Source: Thalassia testudinum
Lineage: Eukaryota > Streptophyta > Magnoliopsida > Alismatales > Hydrocharitaceae
DNA: 64,000 nt
NCBI GenBank assembly: GCA_037157565.1
Contig: JAZHRO010000026.1
Coordinates: 36,640,501-36,704,500, forward strand
Direction of reading: 5' to 3'
Shown here: piece by piece, positions 1-11,528 of the stretch
How positions within the stretch are numbered: the stretch's first letter is position 1
Layout: each line of letters starts with the position of its first letter
The notes under the pieces: model-generated
The model's database searches: none
Told to the model about the DNA's origin: nothing
What the model saw: only the letters and a program-made list of their open reading frames with translations
Program-made: the position numbers and the translations under genes

Positions 1-192
1 GAGTGAGAGTGGGGGAGGAGGAAGACAATCGCGGGAGCTCGGTGGAGCTCAAGGAGGGGCTCGTAGGAGAGAGGAGGACATCGACGAGGAGCTGCTCAAG
101 CTCCTTGCAGTGGCTGGAGTTGCTACTGCGGGCGGAGGTGCAAGCAGAGCGAGCTGTGAGGAGGTTCTGATACTGGAAGTTTTCCAGTATCA

Positions 193-592
193 GACGTCTG
201 GAATGAAGTCCAAATGACTGGCAAGGCACTTGGATGTCTGGAGCTAAGGCCAAACGTTTGAAAGCACGTATCATGCAAGGTACGTACGTTCTTGTGTCGA
301 TTTCCGCCATGTAGAAGATCTCAGTGTAGGAGTTGTCGGGCTGAAACCGTGCCTACATTTTCATACGTAGAGCAGGCTTTGGGAAGGCATGGGATGCGCT
401 TTCCCAAGTACTTTTGGACGTCTATCACGTCTCAAGATGTCTGGAGGTACTTCTAGACGACCGGAGATCTTGTCCGACATCTGGAACTGCCCTCAGATGG
501 CCGCAGAGGGAGTCTAGACGTTTGAATCAGTTGCAGAAACATAAAGTGAGTTCTGATGTCTTTTAAGACATTTGGGACTAGTCCCAGACGTC
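193..592. repeat. 20-bp-phased GACGTC-like sites, degenerate
   Basis: GACGTC or one- to two-base variants start at 193, 233 and 253, then at 417, 436, 456, 476, 496 and 517, then at 555, 567 and 587. The dominant step is 20 bp (436-456-476-496; 233-253; 567-587), and 555-567 is a 12-bp step. Most variants are CpG-to-TpG or CpA changes. The 14 bp between 567 and 587 form their own palindrome. Confidence 0.75.
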
Positions 593-2243
593 TGATTTTG
601 ATCAGAAACTACGTTTTTGGCCTGTTTAAGGTCCAAACGGAATCAAATTTCCGCAAACGAAGTACCGTTGTTTCTCACTCAAGTTCCTCTACATATTTGT
701 GTTGAGTATCTATTGTTTTGAGCTTGTCTAATGTACATTGGTCACTGGTACAGGTTACCAGCTAGTGGCGTGTTCGGGGCCCACGGAGATGCCGAGATTT
801 GCGGCACAAGCCCCCAATCCTCTCGTGATACCCGGTAGAGTGGTTTAACTCAGTTGTTAATATTTAAATGAGAATGTACTTGGTTGGAATAGTCAGATTG
901 AACTCTAGGATGTGGAATGAACACTAGGGTAGAAATGAATGAGCCTGTTTGAATTGTACTGTTTACTTGAATGCATGGTTAAGATAAATTGCTAGCAAAT
1001 GCCCTTAGTATAATTACAAGAAACATGTTAAAATACGAGTTGCCTGTATGTGAATGAGAATTGAATTGTGAAACCACAAGTTGTATGTTGTGATGTAGAA
1101 CTGAATTATGAAAACACGAGCTGCCTGTATACGGATGAGGAACGAATTATGAAACATGAGATCTGGGTCTGGGTAAATGAGATGAATATGAGCATAAACC
1201 CTACGGAGAATTAGGAGTAGAACTCTTGTGGATAAATGGAATTTGGAATGTGGACGGGAAGTGTGCTGACCCTTGTTTACGCAGTATCAAGGAGAGCAAC
1301 TGTCCCTTTTTAGTGTAGAGCGAAGCTAGCCTCTCTTGGGTTGAGACCCGGGATTAGGATTGGCCATTCTACACTGACTCCTGTTAGCCCTCGTGTATGC
1401 GGTACTGAGGAGTGCTACTAGTGTAGGGAGGGAGGTAGCCACCCCACGGGGCCTGGGGTTCAGCTGGCCACCCTACACAGACTTTGTTAGGTCCTTTAGG
1501 CAAACCAGGGTAGTCAGACGAGGGTGCACAGACTGTGGAGGGGCGAGACCCCTGTTTTGAAAGGGCAAGGCCCTATACTGCTCCGTGCTGTACTTTGGGT
1601 GTACCCGCTAGCAGAAACAACTGATCGCGTGTCCGTGCAGGATAGCTACTCGTGCACTTATCATGCGTGCTGTAGTCACCACTACGTCTTGACAGTGACC
1701 TCGGGGTGGTTGACTGGGTGTAGGACTACCATGGGGGACCTTCCTGACCAGGAGAGCACCACGTGCACCTTCTACTTTACGGAAAAGACCACAATCAAGA
1801 TCGTTGATAACACCACACAAGGGGGTAATAATTATGTTGAATATGGCCCATCTTTAGAATAAAAGGCACAACATAAGTAGAATAGGAGCATTGCATGCAT
1901 CATGTACCAAGATTGCTTATAAACTCGATTAATGGCCATTTGTGTAAGCATTTGTCAAAGCAGGCCTCAGATGAGCAATCGGACCGCACGGATGGATTCA
2001 GAATGACGAACCGAGTCCAACGGATTCAAGATTGGCCAAATCCGACATCCGGAGCTCCTACAATGGGCCCAAGAAGTTCTGACTGTTGATTTGGATATCA
2101 ATGGCCCAGATTGTGCCACGTCAGCCCCGCCCCCACCGCACGCGCACCTTCAGCCAGCCGAGGACAAATCTCGGCCGTCGATCTTCGATCGAACGGCCGA
2201 GATCCACGTGCCCGCCTACGGTCACCGCGACAAAAGCGCGGGC

Positions 2244-2300
2244 GTGGCGTAACGGTTAGCGCGCACGCCCACATCCACGCGACGCGCGTTCGAGCCGCGC
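2244..2300 (+). other. tRNA-like D-arm and T-arm inside LTR U
   Basis: 2247-2262 can fold as a D-arm (GCGT / GCGC with loop AACGGTTA). 2284-2300 folds as a perfect T-arm with stem GCGCG/CGCGC around the 7-nt loop TTCGAGC. The order and spacing resemble Pol III A and B boxes. A proper anticodon arm and acceptor stem are not visible, so this is a tRNA-derived or tRNA-like segment, not a tRNA gene. Confidence 0.5.
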
Positions 2301-2786
2301 GGGGTGGAATTTGAAGGCGAGCGAAGGGCGTGGAGAAATTGGGCCGACTGATCAGCAGCGGGCGGCCAGGATCTCGCCACGTGGCACGACCGCAGCTCTC
2401 GAGCGCCCACGCACGCACACACGCCGGGCGGAGACGCGCGCGCACACGCGCGCCTGAGGCGCGATCTCAGCGTGGGCGAGGAAGACTCTCAGCCGCCCTC
2501 TTGTTCAGCAGCCACGGATCGCGCGAGGAGAAGGAACGGGGCAGAAAGGGCTTCACCGACGCTTTTGGAAGCGGTTTTTGCGATGCTTTGGATGTCGCTA
2601 AAGCCCCTTTTTCTTTTAGGAAGCCCTTAACTCTATTTAAACCCCCTCCTACCACCATTCAAGGCATTCACTCCCCCTTGCAACTACTCCACTCCTCTCT
2701 TAGCTAGCTTTAGGCACTCTTGTAATCGTCGGAGATGACGAGCGGCCGACGGAGCCTCCTCCACCGCCGTGGCTTCCTCGTCGCTC

Positions 2787-2821
<35 letters not shown>
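2787..2821. repeat. (CT)n microsatellite
   Basis: An uninterrupted CT dinucleotide run inside solo LTR U. A second interrupted CT tract lies near 2970-2993. Confidence 0.95.
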
Positions 2822-2824
<3 letters not shown>

Positions 2825-3747
2825 CTTTCCATTACTTTTGTTGAAGCATGTATTTAATGTTGTAAGTTATGAACTATGAATGCATGTTTAATGAAGTTAT
2901 TTTCCGTTCAATTGCCATTTTAATTTCTGTTCAAGTTGCATGATCAAAACCAAGAGCTTTCTAACCCTAAACTCTCTCTCTATCTCTCTCTCTCACTTTT
3001 CAAAATCGCATCTTTCGCAAGCAAAACTCCGCCTTTTCCATGACAACAAGTGATAAACAAAAATCCAATTTCTACGCCTCCCTGAGACCCACACTCGGAC
3101 TCACCTCTGTTTAATTATTTTAAAACCGACGTTGCAAGTGCGACTATAACGACACTCCTTAACACACACGCACAAAAGCACGTCAATTGTTCCCATGGGG
3201 AACCTGCAAGATCAAGAAATACCTAGATACTTTGAGAAATAAATGAAACAGAAACACATATATGAGATAAATAGAAATGAGAAATAAATCTGTTGTTGTT
3301 TTTACTGTACTTGTACTTAAATAATGTAAACACCACTCTACTCAGCGTTCGTTGACTCTGTCTTTTCGTAACCCTGTTCAGGACCAGAAGTTGAGCAGCA
3401 CAAGTTTTCGGCTACAGAGGGTGCTGGGCTTAGCCGAGCCCAACCGTAGTCATTCTTTCAGCACTTTCGTTTTCCCTACTCTTGTAGTGAGTAATGGACA
3501 CATAGTTACTATTCTTGTTACTTTCTGTTTCCTTTCCGTTGCCTGTTGTTGTTGTGGTAGCATATACTGAGACAGTTGTTCTACTTTCTTTACTGCTACA
3601 TACTTTTTTCTGATTAGTTATATTGCATGTGTGAATGTAGTTTATTTTCCTACTTTTGGTTATTTCTTGTTGGACGACTAGGTCTTGGGATTAGTCGAGG
3701 TAAGCCGATCTCGGGTCCTATAGGGATCCCGGAAGCGGGTCGTAACA

Positions 3748-4140
3748 ATGGCCGACCGACGCCTCTCTTAACAGCGCGAGCAAGGGCAGCAACATCCCCT
3801 GTTTCTCTACAGTGAAGCATCAATTAAAATTTACATGGTATTGCTGAGTTTTTGATTTTTGAGTTTTTGTTATTTTATTGAGGTACAAATTGCGGCATCA
3901 TGCTTAGTTATTGCTTGTCTCTTTTATTTATCTTATTTTTCATTGGATTTGGATATGAATTTCGCATCTATGATCAGGATTGATATATGTGAATGCTTCT
4001 ATTATATTTGTGCCTCACTGTGATACGATTTGAAGTTGTGATATAATTTTAATATATTTTTATTTATTTTTTATTGAGGATTTTCCACCACACGATTTAC
4101 TACAACACATTATTTCTTTATATTCTCTCAAAAGCAAAAA
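3748..4140 (+). mobile_element. LTR fragment similar to the 3' part of W
   Basis: 3800-3835 resembles 51060-51100 (TTTCTCTACAGT, then ATTTACAT). 4080-4140 resembles 51395-51450 (TTTTCCACCACA-GATTTACTAC). No terminus or target duplication could be placed. The alignment is by eye and patchy. Confidence 0.4.
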
Positions 4141-6339
4141 TTTCCTCGACCATGCCACATCGTTAACTCTTGAGCATCCTATTATGTTGTAGATGATTCA
4201 TTGTATGCACTATACATATGTAATGGGAGCTTCCCTTATACTAATCATGTAGAATATGTTGATTCTTCTTGAGGCTCTAGGCTTTAAGGAGAGAAACCTC
4301 CCAAGTAGCTCAAGATCCCCCACTGACATGGCCAAGGCCTTAGTGGAAATGTCAAGTGCAGACCTAACATCTTCATACCTGAGCTAAAATATTCATTTTT
4401 TGATTGAGGACTTACCTCATGTTTGTTTTGGCTTGATGGTTGTCGTAAAATAGGGAACCTAGTTAATTTGCATTTCCATTAACTCATTCATTTGTTGACT
4501 CTACATGAACCTTATTTCTGTAGTATGTGATTTGTTTCCTAAGATAAGAATAAGGCATAGCTAATAATATTACGGTATGTTCTCTTTTTAACTATTATCA
4601 ATTATGATACTTTAACTATTCATTGGATTCAATACAAGAGTATCTACCAACATTGAAAAGGTCCTACTTCAAAAGGTTCTTCTATGAGGTACATGATTTT
4701 TAGTGTAAACTAAGGCCTTTAAAGTTATTCTTGTCCATAAATTGAAAGTCTCTTGCATTTTTTTGGTAATGTTTCTTCCTAAACATGAAATATGTCAAAT
4801 TAAATTAAATATTAAATACCTACGTTGATTTCTTTTGTGAAAAGTTTATCTTCACTTAGTAATGTGGAATATTCTTGTAATGGGAATGATGACCTGCAAT
4901 ATTGAAATGCTTTGAGAAGACCTCAATTGCAAAGATTTAAACCAAATTTCTTTTACATCAACTATGTAAGATTCTCAACATGCATGTTCCTAATAGAAAC
5001 CTAAAAGGTCTAAATAAATCCAAAATACTCTTCTCAAGAGAATGAGGTTTTAACATATGTGAAATTGCAAAGTTGCAATGGTTACTTAAATACCACTACA
5101 AAGTTCATATTTACTCGAATGCCAAAACATACTTAGCTCTGTTTACACAAATGCAACTAAGGTTACCTCAGTTGGTTAGAAAATTCATTAGATTTGACAA
5201 AAAATATTATTTTTATCGTACATTACATCATATTTCTCTATTGCTTTTGTTGTCACCTCCAAGTATAGTGTCCCTATCCAAAATCACAACCCTCTCTTCT
5301 ATGGTAGACCTACATAGTCATGGTGTTCACCCACCAATAATTGTGTCTGTATTTGGTTATGGGCTTGCACACCTTCTAAATCCAATAAAACATTGGTTTG
5401 CTATTAAAAGGTTTTAGGCCTATATCATTTTGTATTGTAGTTGAAAATAAATTTTTTCATGATAATTGTTGTATTTAATTCCATTTCAAATATATATATA
5501 CATATGTATTCAATATTATAACATTATCACATTTGTAGTTTTAAAAGAGAAAATATTATCAATCAAGCAATATTACATCTAATATTAAAAGATTGAAAGA
5601 AATTCAAATTTGATTTCAAAACATCTTTATCAAATAATACATGTATAATGACTAGTCATCCATAACATCCACATGCAGGAGCATAGGTATAGATGTAACT
5701 TATATTGCTAAGTTCATGGTTAACATTACTAGTATTTAAGAATGCTTTATCTCTAGTTTCTTTTTTACCTTAGAAATTTATGTTGTTTTTTTGGTTTCTT
5801 TTTTCATTGCAAAATATCTTTGCTAGCAACATGGGGATTAATGCTTTAGGTCAATTGCTAAAAGAGTTGATTGACATCAAGATGGGCAAGGATTGACAAA
5901 TAAAATATATATATGGGCTTTAGAAGTTGAAGATCTGAATCCTTTGATTAAGGCTATAAGCTTGTTGCATCAGATTGAAGATGATGAATATGAGAGTAAG
6001 GAAGTGATATGGATAAAGGAGCTTGATCATGGTTAGATTAGAGTTGTGGCAAAAGATCAAAATGTCATGGAATGTTAGTAATGATGTTTTTTTAGAAGAT
6101 CTTGATAGATAAAATGGACCGTGTGTCTTTTCAGTTGTGTTGTCAATTTCTTTCTATATTTTTCTTCTCTTTTTCTGTATCACCCTTGAGAGGGGATTAT
6201 TTTAGTGGTTGAGGATGTCATGTTTTTTCTTATTTTTTGATATATCCCCTTGAAGTGTTATTACTATACTTTAACATTTGAAGATTAATAAAATTGGGGT
6301 TGCTTGAGCCCTTATGCTTTGAGTTTGTTAAAAATATAT
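4141..6339. other. AT-rich intergenic stretch, no supported gene
   Basis: No ORF here resembles a known protein. A degraded coding-like stretch may lie at 5850-6080 on the + strand, interrupted by stops. It could be a relic of the DNA transposon whose end is at 6917, but I do not recognise a domain. A (TA)-rich patch is at 5490-5510. Confidence 0.5.
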
Positions 6340-6917
6340 ATTTCTCACGTAAGAATATCAATAGTGGTACAACAAAATATCATTAAAGTGAATCAATAGT
6401 GGCAATTAAATAGCAAAAGCAAGCATCATTAAAGTAAATCAATGGTACAGATTTAGTGGCATAAGAAACCATCATTAAAGTAAATCAATAGTGATTATTT
6501 AAAGGTATTAATAATTGTTGATAAATAATATCAATAGTGACAAATAAATGACAAAATAAAGTAACATTAAAGTAAATCAACAGTGGTGATTTAGTAACAT
6601 AAATAAAAGCCATTAAATGAAGTATATAGTGACACTAATATCATACATTAAATTGTCATATAAGTCAATAGAGGTGAAATAGTGGAAAATAAATTACCAT
6701 CAAAGAAGATCATTAGCGACATTAATTACAATAATTAAAATGACACTATACTAATGATTTAGCAGTAATTATACAGTTGCTACTAATCATTTTGGGATGC
6801 CAACGGAGATGACAAATAAATGACATTTATTCTAAAAGTCACTAATTTAATATAGCAAGAAATAAAAAACTTATGACAAATACCAAATGTCACTAAAGAT
6901 TATTTTCTTTCATAGTG
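6340..6917 (-). mobile_element. Terminal region of a probable CACTA DNA transposon
   Basis: The right end at 6911-6917 reads CATAGTG, that is CACTATG on the - strand, followed inward by GAAAGAAAATAATC, the pattern of CACTA (En/Spm) termini. Inward of it, 6340-6740 carries repeated subterminal words (ATTAAAGT-AATCAATAGTG about four times, TAGTGACA several times) in loose 55-90 bp repeats, as these elements typically have. The opposite end, the 3-bp target duplication (TCC would be expected) and a transposase were not found. Confidence 0.55.
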
Positions 6918-7966
6918 TCCAAGGAGTTGAATTACATGCAGTGGGCCTACATGGTATGGATGTCTCACGCCATATTCAGTCAATAATCTCGACTAACTTG
7001 TGACTTCATTGGGTATATTAGCAATTTCGAGCTACGTGTGCGCATACTTATCTACATGTCAACTTCAGCAACGATCCACGCACAAATTAAGTGCAATCGT
7101 TGACCCCAATGACAGGTTGAGATTGGGACTGATATGGGCTTCAGATAATCATCCGAGATTTCTCTAATGCTGTCATAATATGCCCAAAATTCAACTTAAG
7201 AGTGATGCGAAAAAATTCCCAATAATTTTTTGACAATGGGTGGGGAATTTTTCAAGGACTTACATGTTGGCAGTAACTGCGATGGTCGGTCACTACCGAA
7301 GTGGTGATCCAAGATCCAACATCAATCGACGATTGCTCCTGACCACTTTATCAATTGGTAGTATGCAGTCCTAATCAGTAAGTAGAACATGTTCCAATCA
7401 ATGCCTACCTTTTTCGGATCCACAACGTGTGAGGACCTCTCTTGGAAGAGTTATCGTAGCTTGCGATCGCAAACATGCCAAAACCAATGCCATCTACAAT
7501 TCACATACATCTTGCTTCGTATGTCGTCATGATCTCTTTGCTAGTTGGAAAACTAAGGAAATCTATTTTAATGAAGGATTTATGAGGATATCCAGAATTG
7601 TACGTGTGTCCACTACCTGAGAAATAGTGCCATCGACTCATACACTACTCCTCCCTTCTCTTGCAGACAATGGAGATCACAGGAAGATGTTTTATGTAGA
7701 TGGTGGGGGAGCGTTTATCTTCTTAATTAGGAAATAAGTGTCTTCTTAAGAAGTCCTAGTTTCAACATGGACTAGCTAGTGATATAAAAGAGGAGAAGAT
7801 GAATTAATGTTGGTCCTTAAGCTTACGTGTACAAGTCATTTAATTGAAGAAGAGGATAAAAGAAGTGTCATATCACTTATAGGTCATTTGTTGGTAGGTT
7901 AAGTGGATTTGTGTCAAGTTAAGTATTTAATCCATCACTTAACCCACCTCCCATTTGTGTCGGGTT
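6918..7966. other. Unassigned intergenic sequence
   Basis: No gene is supported. The stretch 7900-7966 contains several GTTAAGT / ACTTAAC words in both orientations next to the insertion point of element T. Confidence 0.5.
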
Positions 7967-8383
7967 AAGTGTGTTGGTGCTAGAGCACCACGATCATTTG
8001 TTTTGATGATAACAAAACACGTGTTATTTAACATTTGCAATTTGAGTCCTAGATTTCAGGTCAATTGCAAATGTGGACGTGTTTAGACGGAGTTCGAGCT
8101 CGCATCCAGGACGGATTGGAGGAGCTTGACGGAAAACAGAGGAGGTTCGCGTGGAGCGACAGATTGAAGATAGAAGACAAGAAGAATAGGATAGATTCTT
8201 TTTAATCCTTTCTTATATCTCTTGTCTTTATTTTCTTGCTCTTTTTATTTTCCTTAGAAAATTATGTTAAAGAGCCTCAAAGAACCCTAACAGTAGTCCT
8301 AGGAACACCGACACAACCCTAGGATACTTAGGTTTTCTGTAGAATACTTAGAAAACCAATATAGGGTTCAAACAGCACTTCCA

Positions 8384-8922
8384 GACGTCTAATTCCCAAA
8401 TCAGACGTCTGATAAAGTATTTTAAGACGTCTGACTGTTGTTTCAGACGTCTGATAACTGTTAGGCTGGACATAGTTAGTTCTGTCTGATGAAATCAGAC
8501 GTCCAGACCCTTATACCAGACGTCGTAGGAGACGTCTGATGGACTTGCCAGACGTCCAGATAGTGGACCGTTGGCTAGCTTAGCAGGCGCTCAAGATTAT
8601 GACCGTTAGAGCCTTATCAGACGTCCTTAGGCCTTTCCAGACGTCTGATAAATGACCGTTTTGCCTCGGCTGACCCAAAATCTCTTCTCAGAGATTTTCT
8701 AGCCGTTGCAACGTTTGGAAATCAATTCCCACAGTAGAAGTAGGTTTCCAGACGTCCAGACATAGTTCCAGACGTCTTGTTTGTCGTCTGATGGACTTGC
8801 ACAAAAATCCTATTTAGATCTGATTCAAGTCAGGAGGAAACCCGCATAGAATCAGACGTCTGACCTTGGAATCAGACGTCTTAAAGTGGCCTTCCAGACG
8901 TCTGATGCAAGAGTTAGACGTC
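8384..8922. repeat. Sixteen GACGTC hexamers in eight pairs
   Basis: Exact GACGTC starts at 8384/8404, 8426/8446, 8498/8519, 8531/8551, 8620/8640, 8751/8771, 8855/8875 and 8897/8917. Seven pairs are exactly 20 bp apart and one is 21. Two pairs of pairs are offset by 42 bp (8384 to 8426, 8855 to 8897). A 12-bp step occurs at 8519-8531 and again, with GTCGTC, at 8771-8783. GACGTC is the C-box/CRE-like palindrome with an ACGT core that plant bZIP factors can bind. Confidence 0.9.
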
Positions 8923-9034
8923 TGATTACCCTGTCAAATGTAATCATTGTCCTGATTTCGGCCTAATTCTCTTGAACTTTGTTCCCAACGGCTATAGAAC
9001 CTTTCCTAAGCCTTCCAAAGCCTTCCTAAGGCCT

Positions 9035-9044
9035 CTATAAATAG
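9035..9044 (+). promoter_or_regulatory. TATA box of element T 5' LTR
   Basis: CTATAAATAG sits inside a short inverted repeat (CCTCTAT / ATAGAGG). The same box is in the 3' LTR (12871-12880) and, reversed, in the solo LTR (23681-23690). Transcription would start about 30 bp downstream. Confidence 0.75.
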
Positions 9045-9696
9045 AGGGGAGCCTTTACACACCTAGATACACTAAGAGATACACTTGGATACACTTAGCT
9101 ACACACTTTCACACTCTTTTGTGTCTAGAAAAGATCTTGCTCTCCAAGCTTAAGCTCCATTCCCTTGAGAGCATCAAACCTTCGCGCACCCGCTCTCCCG
9201 CCGTTGTTCACGAGAGCGACATTGCGCCGTTGCGTGGCTCACGCACCCGCGTCATCGTCGACGCACTCCTTGCAAAGGGGAGTTTCCTAAATCCTATAGA
9301 AGCTTAGGTTTATTACTTTGTTGGCTCTATAGGTTTGTTGTTTATTTTATCTTTGTCTTTTGGTTGGGTATTTGCTTTGCGAATTCCCGTCTCCTTCGTG
9401 GGACAAAATCCTTCTCGTGGAGAGAAGGGGTTGAGGAACGCTACCCTCGTACTTGTAGCGTGGTTGTACTGAGGTTGAATCACCCTCGTTTTAAAGTGAT
9501 TCGGTTAGTGGATTTGATCAACTAGGTTGATCGGAAAATCCTAACTCGAGAGGGTTAGGTGGTGGTTTTCACCCGGTTTGGGTTTCCACCTAAAAATCTT
9601 TGTGTACTTTGTGTGGTTGTCTATTCTGTGATATTGTTTATATTTATTTCCGCATTTTATTACGTCACCCCTCCTGGTAGGGCCGGAACTTTCAAT

Positions 9697-9711
9697 TGGT
9701 ATTAGAGCAGG
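9697..9711 (+). other. Primer binding site (initiator Met tRNA type) of T
   Basis: TGGTATTAGAGCAGG lies two bases after the 5' LTR end. It differs by one base from the usual Copia site TGGTATCAGAGC. Confidence 0.85.
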
Positions 9712-9748
9712 TTCTTATAAGATCGGAGTAACACCAGGCAAGAAGATC

Positions 9749-11482
9749 ATGGAGGGAAGCTGTTCCACAAGCAGGATTTCCGAGGGGCAATCCACAACCC
9801 GTTCGCCGTTCTTCGACGGGAGCAACTACCCCTACTGGAAGTTGCGGATGAAGACCTGGCTTCAAGCCACCGATTTCACAGTCTGGGCCAGGTGCGAGAC
9901 CCCCTTCGACATCCCAGAGAAACCCGCCGGAGGATACTCGCAGCAGCAGATCCGGGAGCTCTCTCTCAATGCAAAAATAATGAACGCGTTGTATTGCGCG
10001 CTCAGCTCGGAGGAGTTTAACAGAATCTCGCAATGCGCCACCGCATACGAGATCTGGCACACACTTGAGGTAACTCACGAAGGTACCTCTAAGGTAAAAA
10101 CTTCTAAACTCAATTTACTTTCACAAGAATTTGAGGCTTTCTCTATGAAATCTAACGAAACTTTAAGTGAGATGAACACTAGGTTCACTCTCATAGTAAA
10201 CAATTTAAAAGCTTTAGGGAAGATCTTCATCAAGGGGGAGCTTCAAGGGAAGCTTTTTCGTTCCCTTGGATCGGAGTGGGAACAAAAAGTCACCGCCATC
10301 GAGGAGGCGAACGAAGTAGAGGAACTTAACATGGAAGATCTCCTAGGCAATCTAATGGCTTACGAGACAAAGTTGAAGCAGAAGAAGAAGGATACACCGG
10401 AGCCCAAACTGAAGAAGACTCTTGCCTTCAGAGCCGCGTCGGATAGCGAGGTAAGTTCCGACGACGAAGACTTTAGAATTTTACTTAAAAATTTTTCCAA
10501 GTTTTGTAGGGAATTAAAGAAAGAGAAAAAGGAGAAGGAAAGCCCGAGATGTTGCTACCACTGCAACGAGAAAGGGCACCTACGACCAGAGTGCCCTCTT
10601 CTCAAAAAGGAGAAGAAAAAGGAAAAGGAAAAGAAATCTAAGAAGAAGGCATTCCAAGCCACTTGGGACGATTCCAGCTCGAAGGAAGAAGAAGAAGAAA
10701 AGGAAGAAACCACTTGCTTTGGTTTCATGGCCAGAGGAAGCAACAGCGACAGCGAAAGCGGAAGCGACGACAGCGACAATGAGGTAAATTTTGATTTACA
10801 AGAAGCTTTTAATGAACTATTTGAGATTAGTAAATCACTTAAAATAGAAAACAAAAGTATTAAAAAGAACCTTAGTTTTCTTAAAAATGAAAATGATAGG
10901 TTAGAAAAATAACTTAAGGACATAGAAGCTAGTCCTAGAATTGATAACCTATTATTAGAAAATCAAGACCTCATCAATGAAAATAATAAATTGATTGAGG
11001 AAAATGATAGTCTAAAGTTAGAAATCTCTAATTTAAAGACTAAGATGAGTATTATAGAAAAAGAAATTGCATGTCTTAGGGAAAACTCCAACAAATTAAT
11101 CAATAAAGTAGATAATTTTTATAGCCCTAAGGTTGAGAAAGGATCTCCATCAAGGAGACCCGCTAACAGATCCAGATCCAAGCCCACTTGGATACCGAAA
11201 AAAGAATTAGAATCTTGTTTTGTAGGGTTCAGGGATAATTACAACATAAAGGATTGGACCTACAAGCTCAAAGCTAGTCAACTCAAGTTGGGAGAACCAA
11301 GGAGTAGACCAAGGAGGAGAACAAGAAGACCGACGAGACGGCGAACAAACGACGGACCCGCCGCACGTCGACCACTAGATTGGAGACCGGCGCCGATGCC
11401 TGGGCCTCCAAGCTACGGATGGGAGCCCCATCCGATGTGGCATCCACCACCACCATTCGGGCCATTTTATTGGCCATGGTAG
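9749..11482 (+). pseudogene. gag: Gag of element T, one in-frame stop
   Basis: It encodes the capsid/nucleocapsid protein that would package the element's RNA. The ATG at 9749 follows the primer site. The N-terminal third resembles the plant Copia gag family (DUF4219/UBN2; F-DGSNYPYWKLRM near residues 25-38). A CCHC zinc knuckle (CX2CX4HX4C, residues 269-282, nt 10553-10597) is followed by Lys/Glu-rich and acidic Ser-rich segments. A TAA at 10910-10912 is the only stop in an otherwise continuous frame to 11480. Beyond it come a heptad-like coiled coil rich in Glu, Asn and Leu, then an Arg/Pro-rich tail. One C-to-T change in a CAA codon would explain the stop. Nothing resembling protease or polymerase follows. 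Whether the first 387 residues still work alone is unknown. Confidence 0.88.
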
Positions 11483-11528
11483 GTGAGGTAAAACCATTTA
11501 CCCTATCTTTTTATCATAATCATTTAGA

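Larger units (their letters stand above)
1805..3185 (+). mobile_element. Solo LTR 'U' (1381 bp)
   Basis: It starts TGATAACACC and ends CACGTCA, flanked by ATCGT (1800-1804) and ATTGT (3186-3190), a 5-bp target duplication with one mismatch. Removing it joins the X-type LTR sequence on both sides. The 3' part has the layout of Tat/Athila-type gypsy LTRs, with a CT tract, then AT-rich sequence, then an 'actcggactc' block. It shares words with solo LTR V (GACATCCG-AGC, AGCGAAGGGCG, GTTCGAGCCGCGC), so U and V are probably related families. No internal region remains. Confidence 0.8.
1..3747 (+). mobile_element. LTR relic related to Ty3/gypsy element X (inverted relative to X)
   Basis: Read on the opposite strand, 1270-1800 matches 28280-28740 and 56040-56500 of the X LTRs, including the block around CCAGGAGAG and the CTACACC stretches. 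The end at 3741-3747 (TCGTAACA-type) matches the X LTR terminus TGTTACGACC. No X-type primer site follows 3747, so this is a solo or truncated LTR. Its 5' part lies before the window. The unit around 1275-1385 is repeated in diverged form at 1386-1500. Solo LTR U interrupts it at 1805-3185. No intact gene is present and the short ORFs here are incidental. Confidence 0.75.
7972..9694 (+). repeat. 5' LTR of element T
   Basis: 1723 bp, TG...CA. It carries the GACGTC pair array (8384-8922), a TATA box near 9036 and about 650 bp of presumed R/U5. The short ORF 9119-9307 is not conserved in the solo LTR at 23039-24741 and has no ATG start, so it is not annotated as coding. Confidence 0.95.

Noticed and set aside
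2244..2300. Functional tRNA gene
   Set aside because: Only two arms fold; no acceptor stem or anticodon arm.
5073..5417. 114-codon ORF in AT-rich DNA
   Set aside because: No ATG-context support, no recognisable domain, AT-rich chance frame.
8384..8922. CRISPR-like repeat-spacer array
   Set aside because: Hexamer sites with 14-bp spacers in a plant LTR; no repeats of CRISPR length and no cas genes.
9119..9307. 62-codon ORF in both T LTRs
   Set aside because: It begins with TTG and is broken in the solo LTR of the same family; likely leader sequence.
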